From Faecalibacterium prausnitzii (GTDB taxonomy: Bacteria; Bacillota; Clostridia; Oscillospirales; Ruminococcaceae), in NCBI RefSeq assembly GCF_003324185.1, contig NZ_PXUP01000007.1, forward strand, positions 62,001 through 126,000: a stretch of 64,000 nt of DNA, given 5' to 3'. A model generated the notes under the pieces. That model made no database searches. It had not been told where the DNA came from and saw only the letters and a list, made by a program, of their open reading frames with translations. Positions 18,527-29,780 of this stretch are shown here, piece by piece (position 1 is the first letter of the stretch; every line of letters begins with the position of its first letter). Position numbers and translations under genes: made by a program.

Positions 18527-21500
18527 GCGTTTTGCTCCTTATTGTTCAAAATGGCATCCATGGCTTTCAGGATGTTTTGCAGCAGTTCCAGCGGCTTTTC
18601 GTCCGGCTGTAATACCACCGAGAGATAGGGCTTTGTGCCCGCCCCGGCGGTGACACGGCCATTGAAAGCTTGCAGCAGGCCGCGGATCATGGCAAGGTCC
18701 AGCGTTTCCAGATTCAGCACAAGGGTATCCTTCTTCTGAGTCACCTCGTACACGCCCACGGCAGCGGCCTGCACGCGGACAAGGGAAACGTTGACCAGAT
18801 CGCTCACCGAGGGCGGCGGGTCGCCGTAGCGGTCGATGAGCTCGTCCAGCACATCGGCGGCGTCCTCCGGGGTCTGGATGGCGGCAATGCGCTTGTAGGC
18901 CTCGATGCGGCCCGCGCCGTCCGGGATATACTTTTCCGGGATGAAGGCGTCCACCCGCAGGTCCACAAGACAATCGCTCTTGTCCCGCTGGACGGGCTCG
19001 CCCCGCGCTCGGGCAATGGCCTGTCCCAGCATTTTAACGTAGAGGTCGTAGCCCACGGCTTCCATGTGGCCGTGCTGGCTGTGCCCCAGCAGACTGCCCG
19101 CGCCGCGGATCTGCAGATCCCGCATGGCGATGCGGAAGCCCGAGCCGAAAGCGGTGAACTCCCGGATGGCAGAAAGCCGCTTCTGGGCGATATCGGTCAG
19201 GGTCTTGTCCCGGCGGAAGGTGAAGTAGGCGTAGGCCTTGCGGCCGGAGCGCCCCACCCGCCCGCGGATCTGGTACAGCTGCGCCAGACCCATGCGGTCG
19301 GCGTCCTCAATGATGAGGGTGTTGCAGTTGCGCACATCAATGCCGGTCTCAATGAGGGTGGTGCAGACCAGAATGTCGATCTCGCCGTTCAGCAGGTGTT
19401 GCCATACGGGGTTCAGCTCTTCTTCGGTCATCTTGCCGTGGGCGATGCCCACCCGCGCACCCGGCACCATCTGACTGACATGGGCGGCGCAGGATTCAAT
19501 GTTGTCCACCCGGTTGTGCAGGTAGTACACCTGCCCGCCCCGGGCAAGCTCCTTCTTCATGGCTTCGGCCAGAATAACATCGTTGTATTCCAGCACAAAG
19601 GTCTCCACCGGCTGCCGCTCGATGGGCGGCTGCTCAATGGTGGAAAGATCCCGGATGCCGCTCATTGCCATGTTCAATGTGCGGGGGATGGGGGTGGCCG
19701 ACAGGGTGAGCATGTCCACCCCGATGAAGTTTTCCTTCAGCTTTTCCTTGTGCTTCACGCCAAAGCGCTGTTCCTCGTCGATGATGACAAGGCCGAGGTC
19801 GTGGAACTTCACGTCTTTAGAGAGCAGCCGGTGGGTGCCCACCACGATATCCACGCTGCCGGCCTGTAAGCCGCGTAACGTCTCCTTTTGCTGCTTGGCG
19901 GTGCGGAAGCGGGACAGCATCCCGATCTTCACCGGGAAAGCCTCCATGCGGGAGAGCAGGGTGTTGTAGTGCTGCCACGCCAGCAGGGTGGTGGGTGCCA
20001 GCAGGGCGCATTGCTTGCCGCCCATGATGCACTTGAAGGCGGCGCGCAGCGCCACTTCGGTCTTGCCCACGCCCACATCGCCGCAGAGCAGACGATCCAT
20101 GGGGTAACCCTTTTCCATGTCCTGCTTGATCTCGGCGGTGGCGTGCAGCTGGTCGTCGGTCTCGTCGTAGTCAAAGCGGGTCTCAAAGTCCCGCTGCCAG
20201 TCGCCGTCCGGCGGGAAGGCGTAGCCCGTGGCCTGACGGCGGCGGGCGTAAAGCTCGATCAGCTCCTGCGCCATCTCCTCGGTGGCCTTTTTTACCTTGG
20301 CGCGGGTGCGTTGCCACTCGGCACCGCCCAGCTTTGCCAGCTTTACCTTTTCCTCATCGCCGGGGGCGGTGTAGCGGCTGAGCAGATCCAGCTGGGTCAC
20401 CGGCACATACAGCACGTCCGAGCCGGAATACTGCACCTTGAGGTAGTCCTTGGTAGCGCCCTGCACCTCCAGCCGCTGGATACCGGCGTACATCCCGATG
20501 CCGTGGCTCTGGTGCACCACATAGTCCCCGGGCTTGATGTCTGAAAGGCTGGACAGGGCGTTTTTGTTCTTCTTGCGCTTTTTGGCTTCGGCGGCGGCTT
20601 CCTCATCCAGCCCGTGACGGCGGCTGGAAAGCACTGCCGCGTGGGCAAAGGGAAAGGTGCACCCGGCGGTCAGATGCCCGGGCAGCACCTGTAAAATGCC
20701 CTTGGCGGGGCGCACATCCCGGCTCATGCTCACGGCGTAGCCCTTGTCAGCAAGGTCACGGGTCAGGGCGGCTGCGCCCTTGGGCGTACCGGCAAACAGG
20801 GTGACGGCGTAGCCTTGGGCGATGAGCGGGTCTAAGTCCTCCCGCAGGGAGGCAAGGTCGCCGTTCCAGTTGGGGGCGGCAAAGGCCTCGGCGTTGATGA
20901 GGTCTTTCAGTTTGAACTCGTTCATCCCGCGCAGGAAATTCTCGCACAGCAGGGTGCTGTGGTTCTGGGCGGCAATGACAAGATCGTCCATGGTCTGGTA
21001 CAGCACATCCAGCCCGGGGCAGAGCACGCCCTCTTCCAGCAGTCCGGTCAGCTCCTCGCTGCGGCGGAACTCAGTGGCCTTTTGGGCATCCCGGATGCCG
21101 CCCACTTCATCCAGAATGAACAGCGGCGCGTCCAGATGGTCCAGCAGCGTGGCGGGGGCGGGGTAGCGGATGCCGTAATATTTATCCATGGCCTCCGGCA
21201 TCAGGCCGGAATCCAGCTGGGAAAGATCGGCTTCGGTGGCCTTTTCCAGCGCGGTGCGGTGCTTGCCGCGCGCCTTTTTGATGGCGCTGCGCAGCGCCTC
21301 GGCGGTCTCGGCGGTGCTGCCGAACAGCACCTCGCGGGCAGGGGAGAGGTAGATTTTTTCCAGTGCACCGTCCCGCCGCTGGGTCAGCAGGTCAAAGGAG
21401 GACATGGAGTCGATCTCGTCGTCCCAGTACTCCACGCGGGCGGGCTGACGCATATCCGGCGCGTAGATATCCACGATATCGCCGCGCACGCTGAACTGTC

Positions 21501-21999
21501 CCGGGCCGTCCACCTGACTGCGGCGCACATACCCGGCGGCAAACAGCCGCGCTACCAGCGCTTCGCGGTTATACACCATGCCGGGCTTCAGGGTGAGGGT
21601 GTTCTGGATGAATTCTGCCCGGGGCACGGTGTACTGCAAAAGCGCTTCGGCGGGCACGCAGACGGCCTGCAGCCGCCCGCCCGCCAGTGCGCCCAGCACC
21701 GAAAGGCGGCGGTACTCGTACTCGCGGCCTGCACCCTCCACCGGGCGCAGCATAAAGTCCCGGGGCGGGAACACCGCAGCGGTAAGCCCCAGCGCCTTGA
21801 GGTCGTCCGCAAAGTGGGTGGCCTCGGCCTCGCCGGGGGTCACGATGCAGAGCACACGGCCAAGGTCTTTTTGCAGGGCGGCGTACAGCAGCGCCCGGCC
21901 TGCGGGCGGCAGACCGAACAGCGCCGCCGGCCCTGCCGAGCCAAAGCTTGCGGCGACCTTCTGATATTCCGGTGTGGCCTTGAGTAAGGCTTCGTACAT
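18523..21999 (-). CDS. mfd: Transcription-repair coupling factor
   Basis: A 1158-residue ATP-dependent translocase that removes stalled RNA polymerase and recruits UvrA to damaged template strands. Order: UvrB-homology region, CarD-like RNA-polymerase-interaction domain (GDYVVHQSHGIGMYAGI, about 490-550), RecG-like motor with Walker A GDVGVGKTEVA and box DEEQRFGV, QIRGRVGRSG motif VI, and the C-terminal TRCF domain. Length is normal. The ATG at 21999 has AGGAGG upstream. It lies 48 bases after pth, the usual order in Firmicutes. Confidence 0.97.
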   Translation of the reverse strand: MYEALLKATPEYQKVAASFGSAGPAALFGLPPAGRALLYAALQKDLGRVLCIVTPGEAEATHFADDLKALGLTAAVFPPRDFMLRPVEGAGREYEYRRLSVLGALAGGRLQAVCVPAEALLQYTVPRAEFIQNTLTLKPGMVYNREALVARLFAAGYVRRSQVDGPGQFSVRGDIVDIYAPDMRQPARVEYWDDEIDSMSSFDLLTQRRDGALEKIYLSPAREVLFGSTAETAEALRSAIKKARGKHRTALEKATEADLSQLDSGLMPEAMDKYYGIRYPAPATLLDHLDAPLFILDEVGGIRDAQKATEFRRSEELTGLLEEGVLCPGLDVLYQTMDDLVIAAQNHSTLLCENFLRGMNEFKLKDLINAEAFAAPNWNGDLASLREDLDPLIAQGYAVTLFAGTPKGAAALTRDLADKGYAVSMSRDVRPAKGILQVLPGHLTAGCTFPFAHAAVLSSRRHGLDEEAAAEAKKRKKNKNALSSLSDIKPGDYVVHQSHGIGMYAGIQRLEVQGATKDYLKVQYSGSDVLYVPVTQLDLLSRYTAPGDEEKVKLAKLGGAEWQRTRAKVKKATEEMAQELIELYARRRQATGYAFPPDGDWQRDFETRFDYDETDDQLHATAEIKQDMEKGYPMDRLLCGDVGVGKTEVALRAAFKCIMGGKQCALLAPTTLLAWQHYNTLLSRMEAFPVKIGMLSRFRTAKQQKETLRGLQAGSVDIVVGTHRLLSKDVKFHDLGLVIIDEEQRFGVKHKEKLKENFIGVDMLTLSATPIPRTLNMAMSGIRDLSTIEQPPIERQPVETFVLEYNDVILAEAMKKELARGGQVYYLHNRVDNIESCAAHVSQMVPGARVGIAHGKMTEEELNPVWQHLLNGEIDILVCTTLIETGIDVRNCNTLIIEDADRMGLAQLYQIRGRVGRSGRKAYAYFTFRRDKTLTDIAQKRLSAIREFTAFGSGFRIAMRDLQIRGAGSLLGHSQHGHMEAVGYDLYVKMLGQAIARARGEPVQRDKSDCLVDLRVDAFIPEKYIPDGAGRIEAYKRIAAIQTPEDAADVLDELIDRYGDPPPSVSDLVNVSLVRVQAAAVGVYEVTQKKDTLVLNLETLDLAMIRGLLQAFNGRVTAGAGTKPYLSVVLQPDEKPLELLQNILKAMDAILNNKEQNA

Positions 22000-22047
22000 G
22001 GAAAAACCTCCTTTCCTACTGGGATGAGCATTGAAAATGCGCGGCGT

Positions 22048-22626
22048 TTACCCGTTATACTTGCTCTGCGCCAGACTGAGCTTGCCGTCCATGATAAGCT
22101 TTGCGGCGGCTTCAAGGTCGGGGTAGCGGTCGGCGATGGCCTTGGCGTCCTCCGGCGGGAACTTGCCCAGCACCCATGCGGCAAGGTCGTAGTCCGGGTG
22201 GGGCTTTGCGCCGATGCCGATGCGGATGCGGGGGAAGTTCTCCCCGCCCAGCCGGGCAATGATGCTCTTCAGGCCGTTATGCCCGCCCGCAGAGCCGGAG
22301 GGACGGATGCGCAGCTTGCCGGGGGCTTGGGTGATGTCATCGCACAGCACCAGCACATGGTCGGCAGGGATCTTGAAAAAGCCCGCCATAGGGGCGATGG
22401 AATCGCCGGAGAGGTTCATGTAGGTCAGGGGCTTCAGCAGCACCACCTTGTGGCCGTCCACCTCGCCCTGTCCCCACAGACCTTGAAACTTGGTCTTGCC
22501 CACAGAGATGTTCCACTTATCGGCCAGCGTGTCCAGCGCGGCAAAACCGGCGTTGTGGCGGGTGCCATCGTACTTTGCTTCGGGGTTGCCCAGCCCTGCA
22601 ATGAGCCAGATATCGTTTTCATTCAT
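22048..22626 (-). CDS. pth: Peptidyl-tRNA hydrolase
   Basis: Releases tRNA from prematurely dropped peptidyl-tRNA. The 192-residue protein has LIAGLGNPEAKYDGTRHNAGF with catalytic His, KPLTYMNLSG and GSAGGHNGLKSI. The start at 22626 is chosen because the Pth fold begins immediately after it; AGGAAAAGG lies about 12 bases upstream. A longer frame to 22668 would add 14 residues not typical of the family. Confidence 0.95.
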   Translation of the reverse strand: MNENDIWLIAGLGNPEAKYDGTRHNAGFAALDTLADKWNISVGKTKFQGLWGQGEVDGHKVVLLKPLTYMNLSGDSIAPMAGFFKIPADHVLVLCDDITQAPGKLRIRPSGSAGGHNGLKSIIARLGGENFPRIRIGIGAKPHPDYDLAAWVLGKFPPEDAKAIADRYPDLEAAAKLIMDGKLSLAQSKYNG

Positions 22627-22671
22627 GATATGATAATACCTTTTCCTGATAATAGTGTGATACAACATCTA

Positions 22672-22680
22672 AGTATAACA
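22672..22680 (-). promoter_or_regulatory. Extended -10 promoter for pth-mfd
   Basis: On the minus strand TGTTATACT is an extended -10 about 45 bases before the pth start; no clear -35 is seen. Confidence 0.45.
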
Positions 22681-22713
22681 TACGCGCGCGCAAAAAGATA
22701 TACATTACAAGCA

Positions 22714-22747
22714 AAAAATGCCCCCATGCCGCAGGGCACAGGGGCAG
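22714..22747 (-). terminator. Terminator between the upstream membrane protein gene and pth
   Basis: Minus strand: TGCCCC...GGGGCA stem with an inner TGCC/GGCA pairing and a T6 run, directly before the pth promoter. Confidence 0.75.
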
Positions 22748-22759
22748 AAAAACATTATA

Positions 22760-23293
22760 TTACAGGTTCAGCGTGATGGCAGAGGCCTTCCAGCGGCCGT
22801 CCTCCTTCACCATGGTGATGGTGCCGGACACCTGCGCGGCGGCGGTGCTGTCCGTGGCGGTCAGCAGGGCGGCGGAAAAGTCGTAGCAGTTTTCTGCCCC
22901 GGCGCGCTTTTTCAGGGTGAGGTCAGCGGGCACCAGCTTGTCGCCGGACTGCCCTGCCAGCGCGGTGATGCGGGTGGGCAGGCGGTTTGCCATGACTTTG
23001 TCAAGGCAGTCGGCAGTCATGGCATCGCCCAGCTGCGCCTGAAGAAAGGCGTACAGCCCATCGGTGTCCGCTGCGGCAAGCCCCGGTTCACTGCCGGCGG
23101 GCGCGGCGGCATCCACGGCCTGCTCTACGGCCTGCTCTACGGCAGAGGAGCAGGAGAGCAGCTGCTGCACCACGAACTCGGCCTGCTTTTTGGCGGGGTC
23201 GCTGCGCAGGCGGGTCAGGGCGAACACGGCGGCAATGGCCGCGAAGAAAAGGACAAGGCACAGTGCCTGCTTGCGAAAACTTTCAGACTTCAT
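22760..23293 (-). CDS. Unknown membrane-anchored protein
   Basis: A 177-residue protein not recognised. One hydrophobic segment (about 10-27) follows a basic N-terminus, with no lipobox, so it is probably a membrane-anchored outward-facing domain. The C-terminal portion (KEDGRWKASAITL) resembles small beta-rich domains found at the end of secreted Firmicutes proteins. It lies 24 bases after the GlmU-like gene, with GGGAG upstream, and is followed by a terminator, so the two genes form a unit. Confidence 0.6.
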   Translation of the reverse strand: MKSESFRKQALCLVLFFAAIAAVFALTRLRSDPAKKQAEFVVQQLLSCSSAVEQAVEQAVDAAAPAGSEPGLAAADTDGLYAFLQAQLGDAMTADCLDKVMANRLPTRITALAGQSGDKLVPADLTLKKRAGAENCYDFSAALLTATDSTAAAQVSGTITMVKEDGRWKASAITLNL

Positions 23294-23317
23294 ACGCAGC
23301 TCCCTTCCGGCAGAGGT

Positions 23318-24076
23318 TTACTTGCTCTGCTCGTTTTCCAGCTTCTGCTTTTTGGCGATGTAGGCTTCCATCTTGGGCTCTGCCCAGCCGTCCAGATTGG
23401 TCTGGCGCTCCCGGGCGATGCCCAGCGCCTGTGCGGGCACATCCTTGGTGATGGTGCTGCCGGCGGCGGTGTAGGCACCATCGCCCACCTTGACCGGAGC
23501 CACAAGGTTGGTGTTGCAGCCAATAAAGCAGTAATCACCGATCTGGGTGCGGAACTTATCCTTGCCGTCGTAGTTGCAGGTGACGGTGCCGCAGCCGAAG
23601 TTGCAGTACTTGCCCACATCGCTGTCGCCGATGTAGGTCAGGTGGCTCACAGTGTTGCCGCGGGCAAAGTTGGAGTTCTTGGTCTCCACATAGGCGCCCA
23701 GATGCACGCCGTAGTCGGTGACGGTGTTCACCCGCACATGGGTGAAGGGGCCGATGTTGTTGTGGGGGCCGATGTGGCTGCCGTAGATCTGGCTGGCGTT
23801 CACGGTGGTGCCTTCATCCACGGTGCTGTCCTCGATGAGGGTGTTGGGGCCGATGACACAGCCCGCGCCGATGACCGTCTTGCCCCGCAGGATGGTGCCC
23901 GCAAGGATCACAGCACCCGGAGCAATGACCACCTCCGGGTCGATCTGCACGGTGCGGCTGTCGATGACGACGCCGTTTGCAATGTGCTGTACAAGGATGT
24001 CCTCGCGGGCAGCCTCGGCGGCATCCAGCTGTGCCAAAGCTGCGGCGCGGGCCTGTTCAGAAATGGAATTCTGCAT
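23318..24076 (-). CDS. GlmU C-terminal-type acetyltransferase, stand-alone
   Basis: A 252-residue left-handed beta-helix protein corresponding to the acetyltransferase half of GlmU, which makes GlcNAc-1-phosphate for peptidoglycan. HLTYIGDSDVG carries the His equivalent to the catalytic one in GlmU, and TVTCNYDGKDK and LVAPVKVGDGA match closely. The N-terminal uridylyltransferase half is absent; the start at 24076 has AAGGGAG upstream and no uridylyltransferase motif precedes it. The place before pth and mfd is where full-length glmU often stands in Firmicutes, so this looks like a split GlmU, with the other half encoded elsewhere. Confidence 0.8.
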   Translation of the reverse strand: MQNSISEQARAAALAQLDAAEAAREDILVQHIANGVVIDSRTVQIDPEVVIAPGAVILAGTILRGKTVIGAGCVIGPNTLIEDSTVDEGTTVNASQIYGSHIGPHNNIGPFTHVRVNTVTDYGVHLGAYVETKNSNFARGNTVSHLTYIGDSDVGKYCNFGCGTVTCNYDGKDKFRTQIGDYCFIGCNTNLVAPVKVGDGAYTAAGSTITKDVPAQALGIARERQTNLDGWAEPKMEAYIAKKQKLENEQSK

Positions 24077-24493
24077 GAAAAAAATCTCCCTTCCCACCAA
24101 AGCGCGCGGCGGAAGAGAGACAGAAAAGGCGACCGGAAAATTGTTGCCTGTCCGCCCAGCATCTCCGCTGCGGAAAGCTTTGTTCCGACAAAATAAAAAT
24201 GAAAAAGTTACAGGGATAGAAAGTTGTATCCAACAGGACGAGAAATCGCGTGTACAAACAAAAAACCTCTCGAACTTTCTCCCATTCTATACTACCTTAA
24301 AACTTAGCAAATTTCAAGGGATTTGCATAAAAAATAACAGACAAATTCGGGATTTTGCATGGTGGAAAGGAATGGATTTTCTGGTATAATAGTTTAGCAT
24401 TCATAAAACAATGTTCATCGTACGTTCAAGACAAGGCAAACGATGAGACCGCGGCTGCCATGCCGCCGGTCACGAATGGGAGGTAAACAACGC
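24077..24493 (+). promoter_or_regulatory. Divergent intergenic region with ppdK promoter
   Basis: Gene-free, AT-rich. TGGTATAAT (24382-24390) is an extended -10 for ppdK, leaving a leader of about 95 bases before a strong GGGAGGT ribosome site (24479). A tandem pair of similar words, ATTTCAAGGGATTTGCAT and GGGATTTTGCAT, lies at 24310-24360. No riboswitch or small gene was recognised. Confidence 0.6.
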
Positions 24494-27160
<2,667 letters not shown>

Positions 27161-27196
27161 GGTTTTTATAACGACTTAACGTTAAAAATCGAGCGT

Positions 27197-27238
27197 AAAA
27201 TAAGGCTCACCGTCAATTTTGGCGGTGAGCCTTATTTG
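27197..27238 (+). terminator. Terminator after ppdK
   Basis: Arms AAATAAGGCTCACCG and CGGTGAGCCTTATTT around an AATTTTGG loop. It is the last clearly chromosomal feature before the putative mobile element. Confidence 0.88.
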
Positions 27239-27292
27239 TTTGCTCATGTATGAGGTGAATTGCGTTTAACACGGGGGTGCTTTCCAGAAGCA

Positions 27293-29077
27293 TCACAGAT
27301 ACACCTCCACAGTTAGGTCGGTCCACGCTGCACGGCGGAACTGGTGGGGCATCTTGTTGGCTTCCCGGTAACGCTTGGCGGTTTCAAAGTCGATGGTGAA
27401 GGTGAGGATGGGCTTTTCCGATACAGCCATCAGATCGGTGCGCTCCTCTTTGGACTTCTTGCAGCCGGTGTTCAGCTTCCAGCGGTAGGAGTAATCGGCA
27501 ATGGGGGTGACCACTTCAACGAACTGCTCGATCAGTTCCGGCGCAAGACAGGCACCGTGCACATCGACCTTCTGGGAAAGAAAATCGTAGATCGCTTTCA
27601 TGTCCGAAGAAACCGTCTGCGGTTCGGGCGCAGGGGAGAGGGCTTTCAGCTCCTGCTCCAAGCGGGCAATCTCGTCATCTGCCTGTTTGCAAAGAGCTTG
27701 GTATTCCTCTCTTGGCAGTTCGCCGTCTGCACGCATGGCAGCGTAGTTCAGCTTGCGTTTTTTGATTTTTTCAATCTTGCTCTGAATCGGCGCAGCGGAC
27801 ATTCGTGCTGTAGCTTTTCCGTTCTGGCAGCTTTCGATCATCTTACAGGCTCGAAGGATGGCTTTGTTCTGATTGCCCCAGACCTTTTCAAAGATCTTCT
27901 TCGCCATCAGTTCCAGCTTCCACTCCGGGATGGAAATGGCATCACAACTGAGCTGCTGGGTCATGTTGTGCTCCAAAACGAAGGAACGGGTCGGGTTGAC
28001 GGTTCGCATATTGCACTGGTAGCCAAAGACCGGCGTTCCGTCCTTCAGTTTACGCCAGTTGAAAATGCGGTAGGAAGAACCGCAGCGGCAGCGAAGTTTT
28101 GACACCCACAGGTTCTTGGTAGTTCTGGCTCCTTTACGCCTTGTTTCTCCATCAGGAAGGCGCAGGCTGGAAATACGGGACTTGCGGATGCGCTCACATT
28201 CATGCCAAAGGTTTTCTGATACGATCGGCTCAAAGTTGCCTTTTACATAGACGAAGGAAGCTTCGTCCAGATTGTTGATGCGCTTCTTTTCAAGATAGTT
28301 GTTGACCTTGGACTTGTTGTAGCAGATATAGCCCATATACGTTGCGTTGCGAAGGATGCGGCTGATTTTTGTACAGGACCAACTGACGTTTCCGTGCCCA
28401 TCCTTACGACCCAGCCGAGAAAGTTCATTGACGATCGCCTTTTCCCCGTAGCCCTGAGAATAGAGCGTGAAAACCATTCGTATGGTTGCAGCCTGTTCCT
28501 CGTTGATAACGTATGTACGGTTGACCTTATCCCGGTCGTAGCCGATGATGTTGCCGCTGCCGTAAAGCACACCGTTCTGCCGGCTTATCTTCTGCCCGGC
28601 AAGAACACGCTCTGAAATCTTGCGGCTTTCTTCCTGCGCCATGGTTGCCATGATGGAAAGCCGGAGTTCGCCATCGCCGTCCATCGTCCAGATGTTGTCG
28701 GATACGAAAAAGACCTCTACGCCGAAATTGCGGAGTTCACGGGTAAGCTGAAGGGTATCGACAGTGTTGCGGGCAAAGCGGCAGACCTCACGGGTGACGA
28801 TTAGGTCGAATTTGCCACGTTTGGCATCGGAAATCATCTGCATAAACGCAGGACGCTTTTTGGCAGAGGTGCCGGTGATGCCCTCATCAATATAGCGGTT
28901 TATGACCTGCCAGTTGGGATGATACCGAAGCTGATCGTCGTACCACTGCATCTGATTTCCGAGTGCATCGACCTGTGCTTCATGCTGGGTGGAAACACGA
29001 CCGTAAAAGACAATGCGGCGGTCACGGTCTTTGTCCAATGGGAATTGCCCAAAGTACATTCTTTGTGTGATGTTCAT
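27293..29077 (-). CDS. Large serine recombinase
   Basis: A 594-residue site-specific recombinase that would integrate and excise the element. The N-terminal resolvase domain has the nucleophile Ser in VFYGRVSTQHEAQ and helix residues in VTREVCRFARNT and MATMAQEES. A Recombinase DNA-binding domain follows, then a Cys-containing ribbon (CRCGSSYR, YQCN) and a predicted coiled coil (about 440-490). The C-terminus ends about 55 bases from the ppdK terminator side, as is usual for an integrase next to its attachment site. AGGAGGT-type site upstream of the ATG. Confidence 0.93.
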   Translation of the reverse strand: MNITQRMYFGQFPLDKDRDRRIVFYGRVSTQHEAQVDALGNQMQWYDDQLRYHPNWQVINRYIDEGITGTSAKKRPAFMQMISDAKRGKFDLIVTREVCRFARNTVDTLQLTRELRNFGVEVFFVSDNIWTMDGDGELRLSIMATMAQEESRKISERVLAGQKISRQNGVLYGSGNIIGYDRDKVNRTYVINEEQAATIRMVFTLYSQGYGEKAIVNELSRLGRKDGHGNVSWSCTKISRILRNATYMGYICYNKSKVNNYLEKKRINNLDEASFVYVKGNFEPIVSENLWHECERIRKSRISSLRLPDGETRRKGARTTKNLWVSKLRCRCGSSYRIFNWRKLKDGTPVFGYQCNMRTVNPTRSFVLEHNMTQQLSCDAISIPEWKLELMAKKIFEKVWGNQNKAILRACKMIESCQNGKATARMSAAPIQSKIEKIKKRKLNYAAMRADGELPREEYQALCKQADDEIARLEQELKALSPAPEPQTVSSDMKAIYDFLSQKVDVHGACLAPELIEQFVEVVTPIADYSYRWKLNTGCKKSKEERTDLMAVSEKPILTFTIDFETAKRYREANKMPHQFRRAAWTDLTVEVYL

Positions 29078-29161
29078 ATCGCTGTACCTCCTTTGCCCGT
29101 AGTATAGAAGATTGCGAAGGGAATAGGTAGGATGTCGCCGGTGTCAGCGACATCCTTGACA

Positions 29162-29317
29162 TTACGCAGAATATCTGCTAAGGACCTGATGATAGACCTC
29201 AGCAGAGATCAGGTTGTTGTCAAATAAAATGGAGATCAGCTTTAGTGCAGTTGCATCAATGCTGAAAACATCAGGAGGAACAGCAGGGGAAAGGGGAGAA
29301 TAAGTGTTCTTGTTGAT
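29162..29317 (-). CDS. Small SHOCT-like protein with probable ATC start
   Basis: A 51-codon frame between mazF and the recombinase. GGAGG (29326-29330) lies eight bases before an in-frame ATC, and no ATG, GTG or TTG occurs at a usable place; the mazF stop is 2 bases upstream, so reinitiation is plausible. The predicted product is well composed and ends in an amphipathic helix, LISILFDNNLISAEVYHQVL, like the short SHOCT-type C-terminal module. Function unknown; similar tiny genes often precede recombinases in Firmicutes elements (recollection). It could instead be a decayed gene with a lost start codon. Confidence 0.5.
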   Translation of the reverse strand: MNKNTYSPLSPAVPPDVFSIDATALKLISILFDNNLISAEVYHQVLSRYSA

Positions 29318-29318
29318 A

Positions 29319-29702
29319 TTATCGACCTCCGTTCAGAGCCAGACTGCATTTCAGGGCTTTTTCAATTTGCACCATCTCCCACTCACTGGTCATCCCCATA
29401 AAACTGTTGATGCGCTCTTTGTCAATGGTGAAGATCTGTTCCAGCAGCACCACAGACGGACGGCTGAACGCAGGGTTCTTCTCAATGAGAACATGGGTGG
29501 GCTGGTTTGGCTTCTTGGAGACTTTTGAGGTCACAGCAGCTACGATCACAGTCGGCGCAAATTTATTTCCTGTATTATTTTGAATCACAATAACAGGGCG
29601 TTTACCTCCCTGCTCAGAACCATAGTGCGGGTCAAGGTCTGCAAAGTAGATCTCGCCCCGGCGAAAGCCGAAATTCTTTGTTACATAAACGGTAGCAATC
29701 AT
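29319..29702 (-). CDS. mazF: MazF/PemK-family toxin endoribonuclease
   Basis: A 127-residue protein with the MazF fold: GEIYFADLDPHYGSEQGGKRPVIVIQ with the conserved Arg, then APTVIVAAVTSK with the catalytic Thr/Ser, and VLLEQIFTIDKERI. MazF enzymes cleave mRNA at short sequences and are normally held by a MazE antitoxin encoded just upstream. Here only 78 bases separate it from the preceding gene and no antitoxin is visible, so it is an orphan or is controlled by a partner elsewhere in the element. Downstream is the small SHOCT-like frame. Confidence 0.88.
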   Translation of the reverse strand: MIATVYVTKNFGFRRGEIYFADLDPHYGSEQGGKRPVIVIQNNTGNKFAPTVIVAAVTSKVSKKPNQPTHVLIEKNPAFSRPSVVLLEQIFTIDKERINSFMGMTSEWEMVQIEKALKCSLALNGGR

Positions 29703-29780
29703 CCCCCTTTTCCTTATGTAGGCAAAAGCCGCCCTGTGGACGGCATTTGCGGCGTTTTAGAACTGTTTCCATAGGAGAAC

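Noticed and set aside
18670-19869. Long plus-strand frame opposite mfd
   Set aside because: Shadow of mfd; low-complexity His/Leu/Gln composition and no recognisable domain.
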